Shown here one piece after another: positions 17,207 through 26,432 of a DNA stretch of 64,000 bases. The notes under the pieces were generated by a model. That model saw only the letters and a list, made by a program, of their open reading frames with translations, was not told the DNA's origin and searched no databases. How positions within the stretch are numbered: the stretch's first letter is position 1; every line of letters starts with the position of its first letter. Source of the stretch: Rheinheimera texasensis DSM 17496 (GTDB lineage Bacteria > Pseudomonadota > Gammaproteobacteria > Enterobacterales > Alteromonadaceae); contig NZ_KL544007.1 in NCBI RefSeq assembly GCF_000711985.1, forward strand, positions 296,819-360,818. The letters run 5' to 3'. The position numbers and the translations under genes were made by a program.

Positions 17207-17282
17207 GGTTCTGAGCATAGCGGATTTGTTGATGTAATCAAATTTAATTACATTCTCATAGGTAATCTAATTTAATTACATG
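17207..17282 (-). promoter_or_regulatory. Promoter and tandem palindromic operator of the SatD/DUF3307 pair
   Basis: Two near-identical palindromes, TGTAAT-N8-ATTACA (17233-17252) and GTAAT-N8-ATTAC (17262-17279), lie with 29 bp between repeats. On the minus strand TTGATT (plus 17236-17241) and TATGCT (plus 17214-17219), spaced 16 bp, form a good sigma-70 promoter whose -35 lies inside the first palindrome. Occupancy of the repeats should therefore block transcription. The SatD protein itself may be the binder. Confidence 0.65.
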
Positions 17283-17360
17283 TGTAGTTGGCCGGATAGC
17301 CACTGCCAGAGAGGGGAGCCGCAGACGTAACCCTATAGTTACGCCTGCGCTGCTGGTGGA

Positions 17361-19262
17361 TTAATGCCCTGATAATAACAAGACCTGCGCGCTATTGGCT
17401 TTAAGGCTCAGCGGCATGGTGGCAACTCCGGCGTCGACCCGCAACGTCAGCGCATTTCCGCTGAATAATTCAGTGAGGGTCAGCGGGCCGCTGTTCAACT
17501 GCCATTGTTGCACCAGCTCAGCCGGTAACTGCAGTTTAAACCGTGCTGCGGTATCGGCGAAATTAGCCACCACAATCAAGCGTTGCGTAGCATGGCTGCG
17601 GGCGAAGACCAGCATCTGTTCGCTGTAACCCGGTGTCTGTAAATGTTGTTGATGTAACGGATAGAGTTCACCCCGCAGTGCCGGTGCTGTGGCGCTGAAA
17701 TGCAGCAGCTGCTGGTAAAATTGTCGCAGCTCACGCTGTGCCGGCGTCAGATTACCGCCGTCATATTTGCCACCATTAAGCCAACCCTGATGTGCCGGCA
17801 CCCCGGCATAATCAAAAATACTGGTGCGGCTTGGCTGACCGAAACCACTGGCCAGCGCCCCGGCTTCACCCACTTCCTGCCCGAAATACAACATGGTAGG
17901 GGCGGTGCCAATCAGTGTGGATACAACCATCGCCGGCTTGCCTTTGATTGCATTGCCGGCAAATTCCGGACTTGCGATGCGCTGCTCGTCATGATTCTCC
18001 AGAAACTTCAGCATGTGCCGGTCGATGTCCTGCACCTGTTGCTGCGCGGCCATTACGGCAGAGGCGTTGCCTTTGCCCTGCATCAGCAGTTTCAGGCTGT
18101 CATAAAATCCAACTTTGTCATACAGATAATCCATTTTGCCAAGCTGAATGTAATCGCGGTACAGCTGCGGCTGATACACTTCGGCCAGTAGCAGTGCGTC
18201 CGGCTTTTTTTGTTTAATCTGGCTGTTCAGATAGCTCCAGAACTCAACCGGCACCATTTCTGCCATGTCATAACGAAAACCATCTACGCCCATATCTAAC
18301 CAGAATTGCGTGATATCGCGAAATTTCAGCCAGGAATCCGGTACGGATTTGTCTTGCCAGAAGGCCAGATGCTCGGCAGCCGGGCGGCTGGCGAAGTCGG
18401 CGGGCAGCCGCTCGAAGTCATAGCTGCCGTCAGGCTTCACGCCATAGTTAATTTTGACGGTTTCAAACCAGTCATTAAAATCCGGCCGCGCGGCGCGGGC
18501 ACCGTTGCCGGTCCATTTCGCCGGATTTTCGGCAAACTTGCCGTCAGCTAATGGATGGGACTCGCCGCCTAATGGCGCGAAACCGGCCGGATACACCGGC
18601 ACTTCAAAGGCCTGACCCGGGACATAATAAAAATTGTTATTGCGGGCATATTCAACCGAAGTGTCATCGTCAGCGCCAAAATCACGCACGCCGGCAGGTT
18701 TGCCCAAAGACTGATAATGCCGGGCGACGTGATTCGGCACTATGTCGATAATGACGCGGATGCCGTGTTGGTGTGCCCGCTGTAACAGAGCCTGAAATTC
18801 GGCCATGCGCTGCGCCGGGTCGACCGCGAGATCCGGGTTGACGCTGTAATAATCTTTCACCGCATAAGGCGAGCCGGCGCGGCCTTTGACCACATCCGGG
18901 TCGTCGGCGCTGATGCCATAAGCGCTGTAATCAGCGATCAGCGCGTGATGCGGCACCCCGGTCAGCCACAAATGCGACACGCCCATTTGTTTCAGCGCGA
19001 GCAGTGCCGCATCGTTGATGTCGTTGAATTTACCAACGCCGTTTTCTGCCGCCGTTCCCCAGGCTTTATTGGTTGGGTTGCTGTTGCCAAACAAGCGGGT
19101 GAAGGCCTGATAAATGACTACTTTGCCGGCAGGTTCCTGCATCGCAGCTGTGCTCATGGGGACAGGCCGGGCGTTGATCTGAACATCGGACGGCGCTGGT
19201 TTACAGGCACCGAGCAGCAATGCTGCTGTGCAAATTGAAGCTAATAAACTGAATTTCATCAT
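17361..19262 (-). CDS. GH13 alpha-amylase family lipoprotein
   Basis: An alpha-glucan-acting hydrolase of 633 residues. The signal ends in a lipobox (LLLGAC, Cys at 20), so the enzyme is anchored in a membrane facing the periplasm or outside. The TIM-barrel catalytic residues are present: nucleophile Asp in GFRYDMAE (about 329), acid/base Glu in LLAEVYQP (about 359) and the stabilising Asp in FLENHDEQR (about 424). DIVPNHVARH is conserved region I. The C-terminal 100 residues form the usual beta-sandwich. Substrate specificity (starch, maltodextrin or other) is not readable. No maltose transport genes are adjacent. Start MM at 19262/19259 lacks a strong ribosome site. Confidence 0.9.
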   Translation of the reverse strand: MMKFSLLASICTAALLLGACKPAPSDVQINARPVPMSTAAMQEPAGKVVIYQAFTRLFGNSNPTNKAWGTAAENGVGKFNDINDAALLALKQMGVSHLWLTGVPHHALIADYSAYGISADDPDVVKGRAGSPYAVKDYYSVNPDLAVDPAQRMAEFQALLQRAHQHGIRVIIDIVPNHVARHYQSLGKPAGVRDFGADDDTSVEYARNNNFYYVPGQAFEVPVYPAGFAPLGGESHPLADGKFAENPAKWTGNGARAARPDFNDWFETVKINYGVKPDGSYDFERLPADFASRPAAEHLAFWQDKSVPDSWLKFRDITQFWLDMGVDGFRYDMAEMVPVEFWSYLNSQIKQKKPDALLLAEVYQPQLYRDYIQLGKMDYLYDKVGFYDSLKLLMQGKGNASAVMAAQQQVQDIDRHMLKFLENHDEQRIASPEFAGNAIKGKPAMVVSTLIGTAPTMLYFGQEVGEAGALASGFGQPSRTSIFDYAGVPAHQGWLNGGKYDGGNLTPAQRELRQFYQQLLHFSATAPALRGELYPLHQQHLQTPGYSEQMLVFARSHATQRLIVVANFADTAARFKLQLPAELVQQWQLNSGPLTLTELFSGNALTLRVDAGVATMPLSLKANSAQVLLLSGH

Positions 19263-19362
19263 GATTTTTCATTTTTGCTTAAGTTCCGGATAACGAGCAT
19301 GCTAGCACGCAGCAGCTGTGTTGCTGCAACTGTCGCCGTTGCATACGTTTGCAGCTGCGGCG

Positions 19363-19638
19363 TTAAGCATTGTAGCGCCGATCAAGCTGGTCAATCAGTT
19401 CCAGCAGATATTGATTGTCAGCCGCCTGCGGTCGCTCAGGCCGCACGGCACCGGTTTCTGTCAGGACCAGCACCGCATCACCGGCAGTAAAATACACATG
19501 ATGGCCAAAAAAGCTGACCGCCACCGACAGATCCTGTAAGCGGTAACCGCAACCATAAGGCGTGTCAGCGACCACGCCAAAATGTTCAGTGGTAGCAAAT
19601 ACCCGTAACAATTTCTGACTCGATGGTAAAGTGGACAT
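19363..19638 (-). CDS. Small hypothetical protein
   Basis: The 91-residue reading from the ATG at 19638 (MSTLPSSQKLLRVFATTEHFG) is globular, with alternating strand-like segments (VAVSFFGHHVYFTAG, AVLVLTETGAV), and the codon usage looks like that of its neighbours. There is no signal peptide and I recognise no family. It lies upstream of the GH13 gene on the same strand with 100 bp between. The ribosome site is weak, so it may be a conserved small protein or a chance frame. Confidence 0.5.
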   Translation of the reverse strand: MSTLPSSQKLLRVFATTEHFGVVADTPYGCGYRLQDLSVAVSFFGHHVYFTAGDAVLVLTETGAVRPERPQAADNQYLLELIDQLDRRYNA

Positions 19639-19732
19639 AGGCAGCGGACTGGTTCCGGCTATTTGTACAAGTGCAGACCCTAGCATAGTTCAGTCAGGTT
19701 TAACCTGTTATCCCAGGAGTTTAATCATCACC

Positions 19733-20356
19733 ATGCGGACTTTCCAAATGACAACAATTCTGGCAACGCTGTTTGCCATGCAGTTGCCAATATCACTGCC
19801 GGCGCAAGCCAAGGCTATTAACGCGACAGCATCCGGCACCGCGTTGCTGCAGGCGTTGCAGCCTTATTGCGGCAAAGCCTTTGCCGGCAAACTCATTACC
19901 AACGCAGCAGAAGATGCCGCGATGGCGGGACAAATGCTTGTTGTGCATGTGGCCAATTGCCGCGCCGGTGAAGTGCGGATGCCGTTTCATGTCGGTGAGG
20001 ACCGCTCCCGTACCTGGGTGCTACGCGAATTGCCACAAGGGCTGCAGCTGAAACATGATCACCGCCATCAGGATGGCAGCCATGATGAGTTGACGATGTA
20101 CGGCGGTTTATCCTCTGACGCGGCCGGTGCGCTGACGGTACGTTTTCCGGCGGATGCCTACAGTAAACTGATGTTTCAGGCTTTAGGCAGAACCGCAGCG
20201 CCGGCCAATGTCTGGTCTTTTACGCTGGAACCGGGTCAGCAGCTGATTTACCGGTTAAGCCGGCCTGGCCGCGAATTCGCTGTGGCGTTCGACCTGAGCC
20301 GGCCGGTTCCGCTGCCGCCACCGGCCTGGGGGGCACCGGCGACGCATTCACACTGA
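19733..20356 (+). CDS. Conserved-looking secreted protein of unknown function
   Basis: The 207-residue product starts at 19733 with AGGAG 13 bases upstream. The signal peptide (about 1-28) ends in LPAQAKA. The mature part has a Cys pair (PYCGKAF and VANCRAGE), FHVGEDRSRTWVL, and a His/Asp-rich LKHDHRHQDGSHDELTMYGG that could bind metal. A beta-rich C-terminal half follows (SFTLEPGQQLIYRL). The compact, charged motifs suggest a genuine family, but I cannot name one. Confidence 0.75.
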   Translation: MRTFQMTTILATLFAMQLPISLPAQAKAINATASGTALLQALQPYCGKAFAGKLITNAAEDAAMAGQMLVVHVANCRAGEVRMPFHVGEDRSRTWVLRELPQGLQLKHDHRHQDGSHDELTMYGGLSSDAAGALTVRFPADAYSKLMFQALGRTAAPANVWSFTLEPGQQLIYRLSRPGREFAVAFDLSRPVPLPPPAWGAPATHSH

Positions 20357-20492
20357 ATCAATGCGCTTAAGTGCACTGAGGTTGAGGCTGCCGGTGCTGG
20401 TACTTCTGCGCCTGCTTTAGTAACATCAGGCGGCTGTCACCCTCGATGGCAACCTGATAACGACAACAATCACCCCAGGTGATGGAGATTTT

Positions 20493-22202
20493 ATGAAACC
20501 ACAATTCTGGTTTTCAGGAACATGGTTAGCACTCAGTGCCTGCCTGAGCCTGGCGGCCTGTCAGAAGCAGCCAGAACCGGCAGCAACGACAGCAGCGCCG
20601 GCAGCAGCCACAGCCGAACAGGTAGCTCCGGCTGCTTTGCCGGACACTGAGTTCAACCCAAAGCTTGCTGAATACATTAAAACCTTATCCTCTGATGAGT
20701 TCCAGGGGCGGATGCCGGCCACCAAAGGCGAAGAACTGACGCTGGCGTATCTGTCTGAGCAGTTCAAACGTATCGGCTTAAAACCGCTCAGTGACGGCAG
20801 CTACATTCAACCGGTACAGCTTGTACAGATTGATCCGAAAGAAGTGTCAGAAATGACCTTCAGCGGTGACAAAGCGCCGGCGCCTTTTAAATACCGTGAC
20901 CAGATGTTTACCTGGACGACGCGGGTCACTGAATTCAGCGAAATCAAAGATTCTGAGCTGGTGTTTGTCGGTTATGGCATCGTCGCACCGGAATATGACT
21001 GGAACGACTACGAAGGCCTTGATGTGAAAGGCAAAACCGTGGTGATGTTTGTTAACGATCCGGGTTTTGCTACCCAGGATCCGAAACTGTTCACCGGCAA
21101 TGCCATGACTTATTACGGCCGCTGGACTTACAAATTTGAAGAAGCAGCCCGCCAGGGCGCTGCCGGTGCGCTGATTGTGCATGAAACCGATGCGGCGTCA
21201 TACGGCTGGCATGTGGTCGCCGGTGGTTCTGCTACCAAATTTGACCTGATCAATCCAAACAAAAACGCCGATCGCGCGGCCATTGAAGGTTGGGTCACTA
21301 CTGAGTCGGCCAATACGCTGTTTGGTGTCATTGGTGAAAATATCGAGTCAATGCGCAAAAAAGCGCTGAGCAAAGATTTTGCGCCGATTCCGCTTGGTAT
21401 CAAAGCGTCAGTGTCGGTGAAAAGCAATGTACGCGAGCTGACGTCGGGCAACGTGGTCGGCATCATCGAAGGCAGCGAAAAACCGGATGAAGCCATTTTA
21501 TACATGGCGCACTGGGACCACCTGGGTCTGGATTTCGCCAATCCGAACAACAAAGTCTTTAATGGCGCGCAAGACAATGCTTCCGGTACCGGCGCACTCA
21601 TTGCTATGGCGGAATATTTTGCGACGCAGCCGAAACCAAAACGCTCTATTGCCTTTGTTGCAGTGACGGCCGAAGAGCGCGGACTGCTGGGTTCTGCCTG
21701 GTATGCCAATCATCCGATCTTCCCGCTGAACAAAACAGTGGCAGGGATTAACATGGACGTTATTAACGTCTATGGCCCGATGAAAGACATGACGGTGGTT
21801 GGGTATGGTAATTCCGAGCTGGAAGTCATTCTGAAGAAATACACCGAGCAGCAGGGCCGTTATGTAGCGCCGGAAACTAATCCTTCTGCCGGTTCCTATT
21901 ACCGCTCAGACCACTTCAACCTGGCGAAAAAAGGCGTGCCGATGTTGTACGCCAAAGGCGGAGTTGACAGTGTTGACCACGGCAAGGAGTGGGGCATCGC
22001 CCAGCATGCGGAATTTACCAAGTGCTGCTATCACAAAGTCGAAGATGAGTTTAAAGACAGTTGGGACTTACGCGGTGCGCAGCAGGATATGTTCCTGTAT
22101 TACCGCGTCGGCCGTGAGCTGGCCGATGACACCAGCGCCTGGCCAAACTGGTTCGAAGGCAAAGAGTTTAAAGCCGCCCGCGATGCGTCTTTAGCGAAAT
22201 AA
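20493..22202 (+). CDS. M28 family zinc aminopeptidase, lipoprotein
   Basis: An extracytoplasmic peptidase of 569 residues with a lipobox (SLAAC, Cys23) and an Ala/Pro-rich linker. An inserted PA domain (about 120-270) probably guides substrates. The M28 co-catalytic zinc residues are in order: His in MAHWDHLG (about 339), bridging Asp in GAQDNASGTG, catalytic Glu pair in TAEERGLLG, Asp in MDVINVYG and His in YRSDHFN. A Cys-Cys pair (FTKCCYHKVEDE) near 510 is typical of the larger members. Probably releases amino acids from peptides in the periplasm or at the cell surface. It is a single-gene unit closed by a strong terminator. Confidence 0.94.
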   Translation: MKPQFWFSGTWLALSACLSLAACQKQPEPAATTAAPAAATAEQVAPAALPDTEFNPKLAEYIKTLSSDEFQGRMPATKGEELTLAYLSEQFKRIGLKPLSDGSYIQPVQLVQIDPKEVSEMTFSGDKAPAPFKYRDQMFTWTTRVTEFSEIKDSELVFVGYGIVAPEYDWNDYEGLDVKGKTVVMFVNDPGFATQDPKLFTGNAMTYYGRWTYKFEEAARQGAAGALIVHETDAASYGWHVVAGGSATKFDLINPNKNADRAAIEGWVTTESANTLFGVIGENIESMRKKALSKDFAPIPLGIKASVSVKSNVRELTSGNVVGIIEGSEKPDEAILYMAHWDHLGLDFANPNNKVFNGAQDNASGTGALIAMAEYFATQPKPKRSIAFVAVTAEERGLLGSAWYANHPIFPLNKTVAGINMDVINVYGPMKDMTVVGYGNSELEVILKKYTEQQGRYVAPETNPSAGSYYRSDHFNLAKKGVPMLYAKGGVDSVDHGKEWGIAQHAEFTKCCYHKVEDEFKDSWDLRGAQQDMFLYYRVGRELADDTSAWPNWFEGKEFKAARDASLAK

Positions 22203-22217
22203 ACCTTTGATTTAATG

Positions 22218-22247
22218 AAAAATCCCTGCCCGGCAGGGATTTTTTTT
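22218..22247. terminator. Terminator between the convergent M28 and substrate-binding-like genes
   Basis: AAAAATCCCTGCC and GGCAGGGATTTTTTTT. It is strong for the rightward gene and has an A-run that could serve the leftward gene too. Confidence 0.9.
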
Positions 22248-22252
22248 GGCTT

Positions 22253-23050
22253 CTATTCATCCAGATGTTGAGTCGCCGTTGGCGGCACTCTTTTATCTTT
22301 ACTGCTGCTTCGCGATTTTTTCAGCACCGTTGCCAGTGGCTCAATCAAATCATTGTGGCGTTGATGCAAATAATGAAACAACCCTGCACTGGCTAACACA
22401 CCGGGCAGGGCGGAAATACCCACTTGTTCGGTTTTGGCCGGCAGTACACTCAGAACCGACTGCCGGTCTTCGAGTAATACGTCAATTTTGCCTTGTGTCA
22501 GCATGCCAACAGCCTGCTCCAGCGTGGTGACCGGCACCGGATGCCCGGCATACTCAACCTGGCTTGCTAAGCGAAAACCACGGACATAACCGATACGCAG
22601 CTGTTTTTGCAGCGGCCATTGCCGCAGATTTTGTAGCTGTGCGGTGCGGACAAAAGCCAGTAATTCGATGCGCGCAAGTTCCACCGGCACTTGTTTGAGT
22701 TCGGCAAATTCCTGCTGGATACCGTCGATGCGGAATAATTCGCCATCATACAGACCGCGATTGGCCATTTGCAGCGAGCGTCCGGCCGGCAGACGGACCA
22801 ATTGCATCTGATAACCGAGCCGGCCATAAGCCCGGCGCAGCTGTTGTTCGATTTGGCTGGAAAACTCTGACTGACTGAGGCTGGTGGCAATTTGCAGCTG
22901 ATGCGTTGATGACGGTTTGGGCTGCTGCGCAGCAGGCGGCTTTGTGGTTGTCAGTTTTGTTGCTGGTGGCGCTGCCACAGGCAGTTCTGAAGCAAAAAGT
23001 GGCAACGCCAAAACCAGGCTCAAACACCCATTTAGCCAGCATGAGGCCAT
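22253..23050 (-). CDS. Periplasmic substrate-binding-like protein (type 3 SBP fold)
   Basis: The 265-residue product has a signal peptide (about 1-21) and a Pro/Thr-rich linker, then a bilobed solute-binding pattern: LQIATSLSQSEFSSQIEQQL, LPAGRSLQMANRGLYDGELFR, LRIGYVRGFRL, and QGKIDVLLEDRQSVL. It resembles the short stand-alone SBP_bac_3 proteins common in Alteromonadales. No ABC permease lies nearby, so a sensory or enzymatic role is as likely as transport. The C-terminus is unusually basic (KKSRSSSKDKR). GGGAG precedes the ATG by five bases. Confidence 0.75.
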   Translation of the reverse strand: MASCWLNGCLSLVLALPLFASELPVAAPPATKLTTTKPPAAQQPKPSSTHQLQIATSLSQSEFSSQIEQQLRRAYGRLGYQMQLVRLPAGRSLQMANRGLYDGELFRIDGIQQEFAELKQVPVELARIELLAFVRTAQLQNLRQWPLQKQLRIGYVRGFRLASQVEYAGHPVPVTTLEQAVGMLTQGKIDVLLEDRQSVLSVLPAKTEQVGISALPGVLASAGLFHYLHQRHNDLIEPLATVLKKSRSSSKDKRVPPTATQHLDE

Positions 23051-23147
23051 CCGTACTCCCGTCCGCAGCTTTTGTTACGCTGCTATGAAACACCTTGTTC
23101 TTATCCGACTATACCCAGTCTGTGGTTATTGCGGCAGTTGTCAGACA

Positions 23148-23172
23148 AAAAAAAGCCCGCGATTGCGGGCTT
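23148..23172 (-). terminator. Terminator after the M16 peptidase gene
   Basis: On the minus strand AAGCCCGC, loop AATC, GCGGGCTT followed by a run of T, just beyond the stop codon. Confidence 0.88.
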
Positions 23173-23183
23173 AGTAAGCAGTA

Positions 23184-26048
23184 TCAGAATTTGTAGTCCT
23201 GCACTTTCAGGCCCAGCGTTTCAAGCTGGTCCAACTGCGGCCTGATTTCTTTGGCCGGACCTACAACCACAACGCTGAAAGATGCCGGGTCCAGATGGCG
23301 TTTTGCCAGCTGATTCAGCTCGTCCAACGTTATATCGCGGACGATTTGATTGCGCTGTTGGGTGAAATCAGCGGCCAGCTGATACTGTAGAATTGCGGCC
23401 ATAAACCCAAGTTTGGCGCCTGGCGTTTCATAGGCGAGGGCATCCGACTGATTAATGGCTTTGCGCATAAACTCCAGTTCTTGCGGCGTCATGCCCTGTT
23501 GCTGGTAGCGGCTGATTTCTTTGTAAAATTCCGCAATAGATGCTGCAGTGACGTCGGCGCGCACTGCTGCCGAGGCGCTGTACAAGCCGGCATAACGGTC
23601 AGCACTGAAGCCACTGCGGGCGCCATAGGTGTAGCCTTTATCTTCGCGCAGATTCAGGTTGATCCGACTGTTAAAGTTGCCGCCCAGCACAAAGTTCATC
23701 AGGCCGGCGCGGAAATATTCGCCGGTGAAATCTCTGCTCAGGCTACGCTTGACGATGCGGATCTCGGATTGTGGTGCGTCCGGTTTATCGATGAGATAAA
23801 TGGTGCCTGCTTTGGCAATAGCATCCGGGATTTGTACTTGCCGCTCCGCCGCATCACCTTGCCAACGTTGCAGCCTTGGTTGCAGTTCCGCCAGCACTTG
23901 CGTCTGAGGCAGGTCAGATACCAGAATGAGTTCAGCCCGGCCCGGTTTAAACAGACGCCGGGCATAAGCTTTGACATCCGCAAGCGTCAGCGTACTCACC
24001 GACTGCAGCGTGCCTTGATTTGGATAGGCGCTGATATGATCACCATACATCAGCTGTTGCACGGCGTGGGATGCCATAAAACCGGCATCTTTTTCCGCAT
24101 GTTGAATGCCTTGCAGGGTTTGCTGGCGCAGCCGCTCAAAATCCTGCGGATTAAAGCCCGGCAACAGCAGTTTCTCCATCAGCAGTTCTAAGGTCTGTGG
24201 CAGGTTTTTGCTGAGGCTTTGTACCGATACTTCCAGATATTCGTCACCGGCAGAAAAGCTGATGGATGACCCGAGTTTTTCCAGCGCCAGACTCATTTGC
24301 TCGGTACTTTTGAGCAGGGTGCCTTCATCCAACAGCGCAGCCAGCAATTGGCTGATGCCAACTTGTGCCGGGGTTTCGTCATAGAGGCCGAGCGGAATAC
24401 GCAGCAATAATGACGTAGTTGGTGTTTCCTGGCTTTGTGCACCCAGCACCCGGATACCGTTACTCAGGCTCTGCTGCCAGGTTGTTGGTAACTCAATAGC
24501 GGGGTTCGCGCCGGCCTGCGGAATTTTACTGCGATCCAGATTGTCTTTGACTGGTCGCAGCTGCAAATCTTCCGCTTTGGTGGTAGAAGGGCCACCAAAA
24601 TCATGCTGGACCGGCGTGAAGTTGTCGGCTTTGGCAATCAGCTGGCGCTGGCCTTTAGGCACCACACTCATAATGACCGCGGCTTTACCTTTTAAATACT
24701 GCTGATAAACGCGCTCGACATCGGCCTTGCTGACGCTCTGGTAGCGGGCCAAATCGGCGGCGGTTAAATCTGGCTCACCGAAGAAGGTCTCATTCAGGGC
24801 CAGCTGACTGACTTTACCTTCGACACTTTGCAGGCCAAAGATACTGGCGGCTTCCATCTTGGCTTTGACCTTATTCAGGTCATCGTCGGTCACACCCCGT
24901 TGTTCAAATTCGGCCAGACTCTGGCGGATTTGCTGCTCAGTTTCGGCCAGCGATTTAACCGCGCCTGGCGCCGGCAATGCCAGCAAAGTGAATTCACAAG
25001 CCAGCTCCTGACAGCCATGGCCAGATTGGGCCTGCACGGCTTTTTGCGTTTTCACCAGATTTTTATACAGCAACGAGTTATTACCGCCACCAAGGATCTC
25101 GGCGAGGATGTCCAGCGGCGCTTCGTCAGCATGACGCACATACACAGTGGGGAAGGCCATATACAACAGCGGCAGATGAACATTGTCTTCCATTGAAATG
25201 TAACGGTCCTGCGTCAGTGTCACCAATGGTTTGGCTGCAGGTGTCACTTCAGGCCCTTGCGGAATAGCGCCAAAATACTGTTGCACCAGCGGCAGGATTT
25301 GCTCCGCTTTGACCGCACCACCAATAGTTAAAGTCGCATTATTCGGGCCGTACCAGCGCAGAAAAAAGGCTTTAACATCATTGACGTTTGCGCGGTTTAA
25401 GTCGGCCATATGGCCAATCACCGGCCAGGAATACGGGTGCCCGTCCGGATAAAACGCCTGATCGACCCGCTCTGACAAACGGCCATAAGGCCGGTTATCG
25501 ACACTTTGGCCGCGTTCGTTTTTCACCGTTTCACGCTGTACTTCAAATTTCTTTTCGGTAACGGCGTTGAGCAGAAAACCCATCCGGTCTGATTCTAACC
25601 ACAGCACTTTTTCCAGCTGATTGACCGGCACAGTCTGGTAGTAGTTGGTACGGTCGGTATTGGTCGAACCATTCATTTCACCGCCGGCTTCGGTGATGAT
25701 TTGAAAATGCTGCTCGTCAGCGACATGTTCCGAGCCTTGAAACATCATATGTTCAAAGAAATGTGCAAAACCGGATTTGCCAGGTTCTTCGCGGGCCGAC
25801 CCGACATGATAAGTGACATCGACATGCACCAGCGGATCGGACGCATCTTCGTGCACGATCACCGTCAAACCATTCGACAGCCGATACTTTTTATAGGGAA
25901 TAGCCACTGCGGCGACAGGCTTGCTGGCATCTTTCACCAGGCTGACTCCGGCGGGCAGAGCCGCCGCTTCAGTTGCAGTGTTGGTGGCTTGCTGACAACC
26001 GGCAAGCAACAGGCTGAGGCTCAGCAGTGATAAAGCGAATGTTTTCAT
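23184..26048 (-). CDS. M16 family zinc metallopeptidase, two-domain lipoprotein
   Basis: Periplasmic pitrilysin/insulinase-type peptidase of 954 residues. The lipobox (LLLAGC, Cys17) gives a membrane anchor. The first M16 half carries the inverted zinc motif HFFEH (His96, Glu99, His100) with a downstream Glu. The second half, from about residue 490, has the fold but ISQLLAALLDEGT where HxxEH would be, so only the first half is catalytic, as in other tandem M16 enzymes. I chose the start at 26048 because it has GGAG five bases ahead and a proper signal; the frame extends further upstream without one. Likely degrades short peptides. Confidence 0.94.
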   Translation of the reverse strand: MKTFALSLLSLSLLLAGCQQATNTATEAAALPAGVSLVKDASKPVAAVAIPYKKYRLSNGLTVIVHEDASDPLVHVDVTYHVGSAREEPGKSGFAHFFEHMMFQGSEHVADEQHFQIITEAGGEMNGSTNTDRTNYYQTVPVNQLEKVLWLESDRMGFLLNAVTEKKFEVQRETVKNERGQSVDNRPYGRLSERVDQAFYPDGHPYSWPVIGHMADLNRANVNDVKAFFLRWYGPNNATLTIGGAVKAEQILPLVQQYFGAIPQGPEVTPAAKPLVTLTQDRYISMEDNVHLPLLYMAFPTVYVRHADEAPLDILAEILGGGNNSLLYKNLVKTQKAVQAQSGHGCQELACEFTLLALPAPGAVKSLAETEQQIRQSLAEFEQRGVTDDDLNKVKAKMEAASIFGLQSVEGKVSQLALNETFFGEPDLTAADLARYQSVSKADVERVYQQYLKGKAAVIMSVVPKGQRQLIAKADNFTPVQHDFGGPSTTKAEDLQLRPVKDNLDRSKIPQAGANPAIELPTTWQQSLSNGIRVLGAQSQETPTTSLLLRIPLGLYDETPAQVGISQLLAALLDEGTLLKSTEQMSLALEKLGSSISFSAGDEYLEVSVQSLSKNLPQTLELLMEKLLLPGFNPQDFERLRQQTLQGIQHAEKDAGFMASHAVQQLMYGDHISAYPNQGTLQSVSTLTLADVKAYARRLFKPGRAELILVSDLPQTQVLAELQPRLQRWQGDAAERQVQIPDAIAKAGTIYLIDKPDAPQSEIRIVKRSLSRDFTGEYFRAGLMNFVLGGNFNSRINLNLREDKGYTYGARSGFSADRYAGLYSASAAVRADVTAASIAEFYKEISRYQQQGMTPQELEFMRKAINQSDALAYETPGAKLGFMAAILQYQLAADFTQQRNQIVRDITLDELNQLAKRHLDPASFSVVVVGPAKEIRPQLDQLETLGLKVQDYKF

Positions 26049-26248
26049 CAATACTCCGGGCAAAAACTGCTTGTTGGCAATTACTAAGGTGAAAGGGGCT
26101 ACCAGTAGAAAACTGGGGGCTGGCTGCACTTTAAATTTCTGAAACAAAAAATCAACATATTCTGCATCTGATGCGTCGTGTGCCTGCATAGTTGCGGCTA
26201 ATGGCCATGAGCCGCGGAGGCTGCGCTGACCGGCGCCGGTCGTCCGTG

Positions 26249-26296
26249 CTGTCCGCTGTCCGCATGCTGGCGGACAGAAAAAGTGTCCGCGGACAG
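26249..26296. promoter_or_regulatory. Palindromic enhancer-type sites (TGTCCGC/GCGGACA)
   Basis: CTGTCCGC occurs at 26249-26256 and again at 26256-26263, paired with GCGGACAG at 26270-26277. A perfect 12-bp palindrome TGTCCGCGGACA follows at 26284-26295. The sites lie roughly 55-100 bp upstream of a sigma-54 promoter, the normal place for NtrC-type activator binding. The natural candidate is the response regulator encoded at 30970-32304. The remainder of the 384-bp gap (26049-26432) holds no recognisable gene. Confidence 0.7.
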
Positions 26297-26349
26297 CTGG
26301 GAATCACTGTGCTTAATCGCAAGATATTGAAAAATAATAAAAATAAAGT

Positions 26350-26365
26350 TGGCATGTCAACTGCA
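26350..26365 (+). promoter_or_regulatory. Sigma-54 promoter of the exporter operon
   Basis: TGGCATGTCAACTGCA: -24 GG at 26351-26352 and -12 GC at 26363-26364 with exactly 10 bp between. It differs from the consensus at two of the defined positions. The predicted start is near 26376, about 57 bp before the first gene. Confidence 0.75.
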
Positions 26366-26432
26366 ATACCAGTGGGTAACCCGACGCCGCACACTGTTCG
26401 CGGCCCGCAACGGACAGAGGATAAGAGAAAAG

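Noticed and set aside
26052-26189. N-terminal extension of the M16 peptidase up to 26189
   Set aside because: The signal peptide and ribosome site begin at 26048; the extra residues have no domain and would bury the signal.
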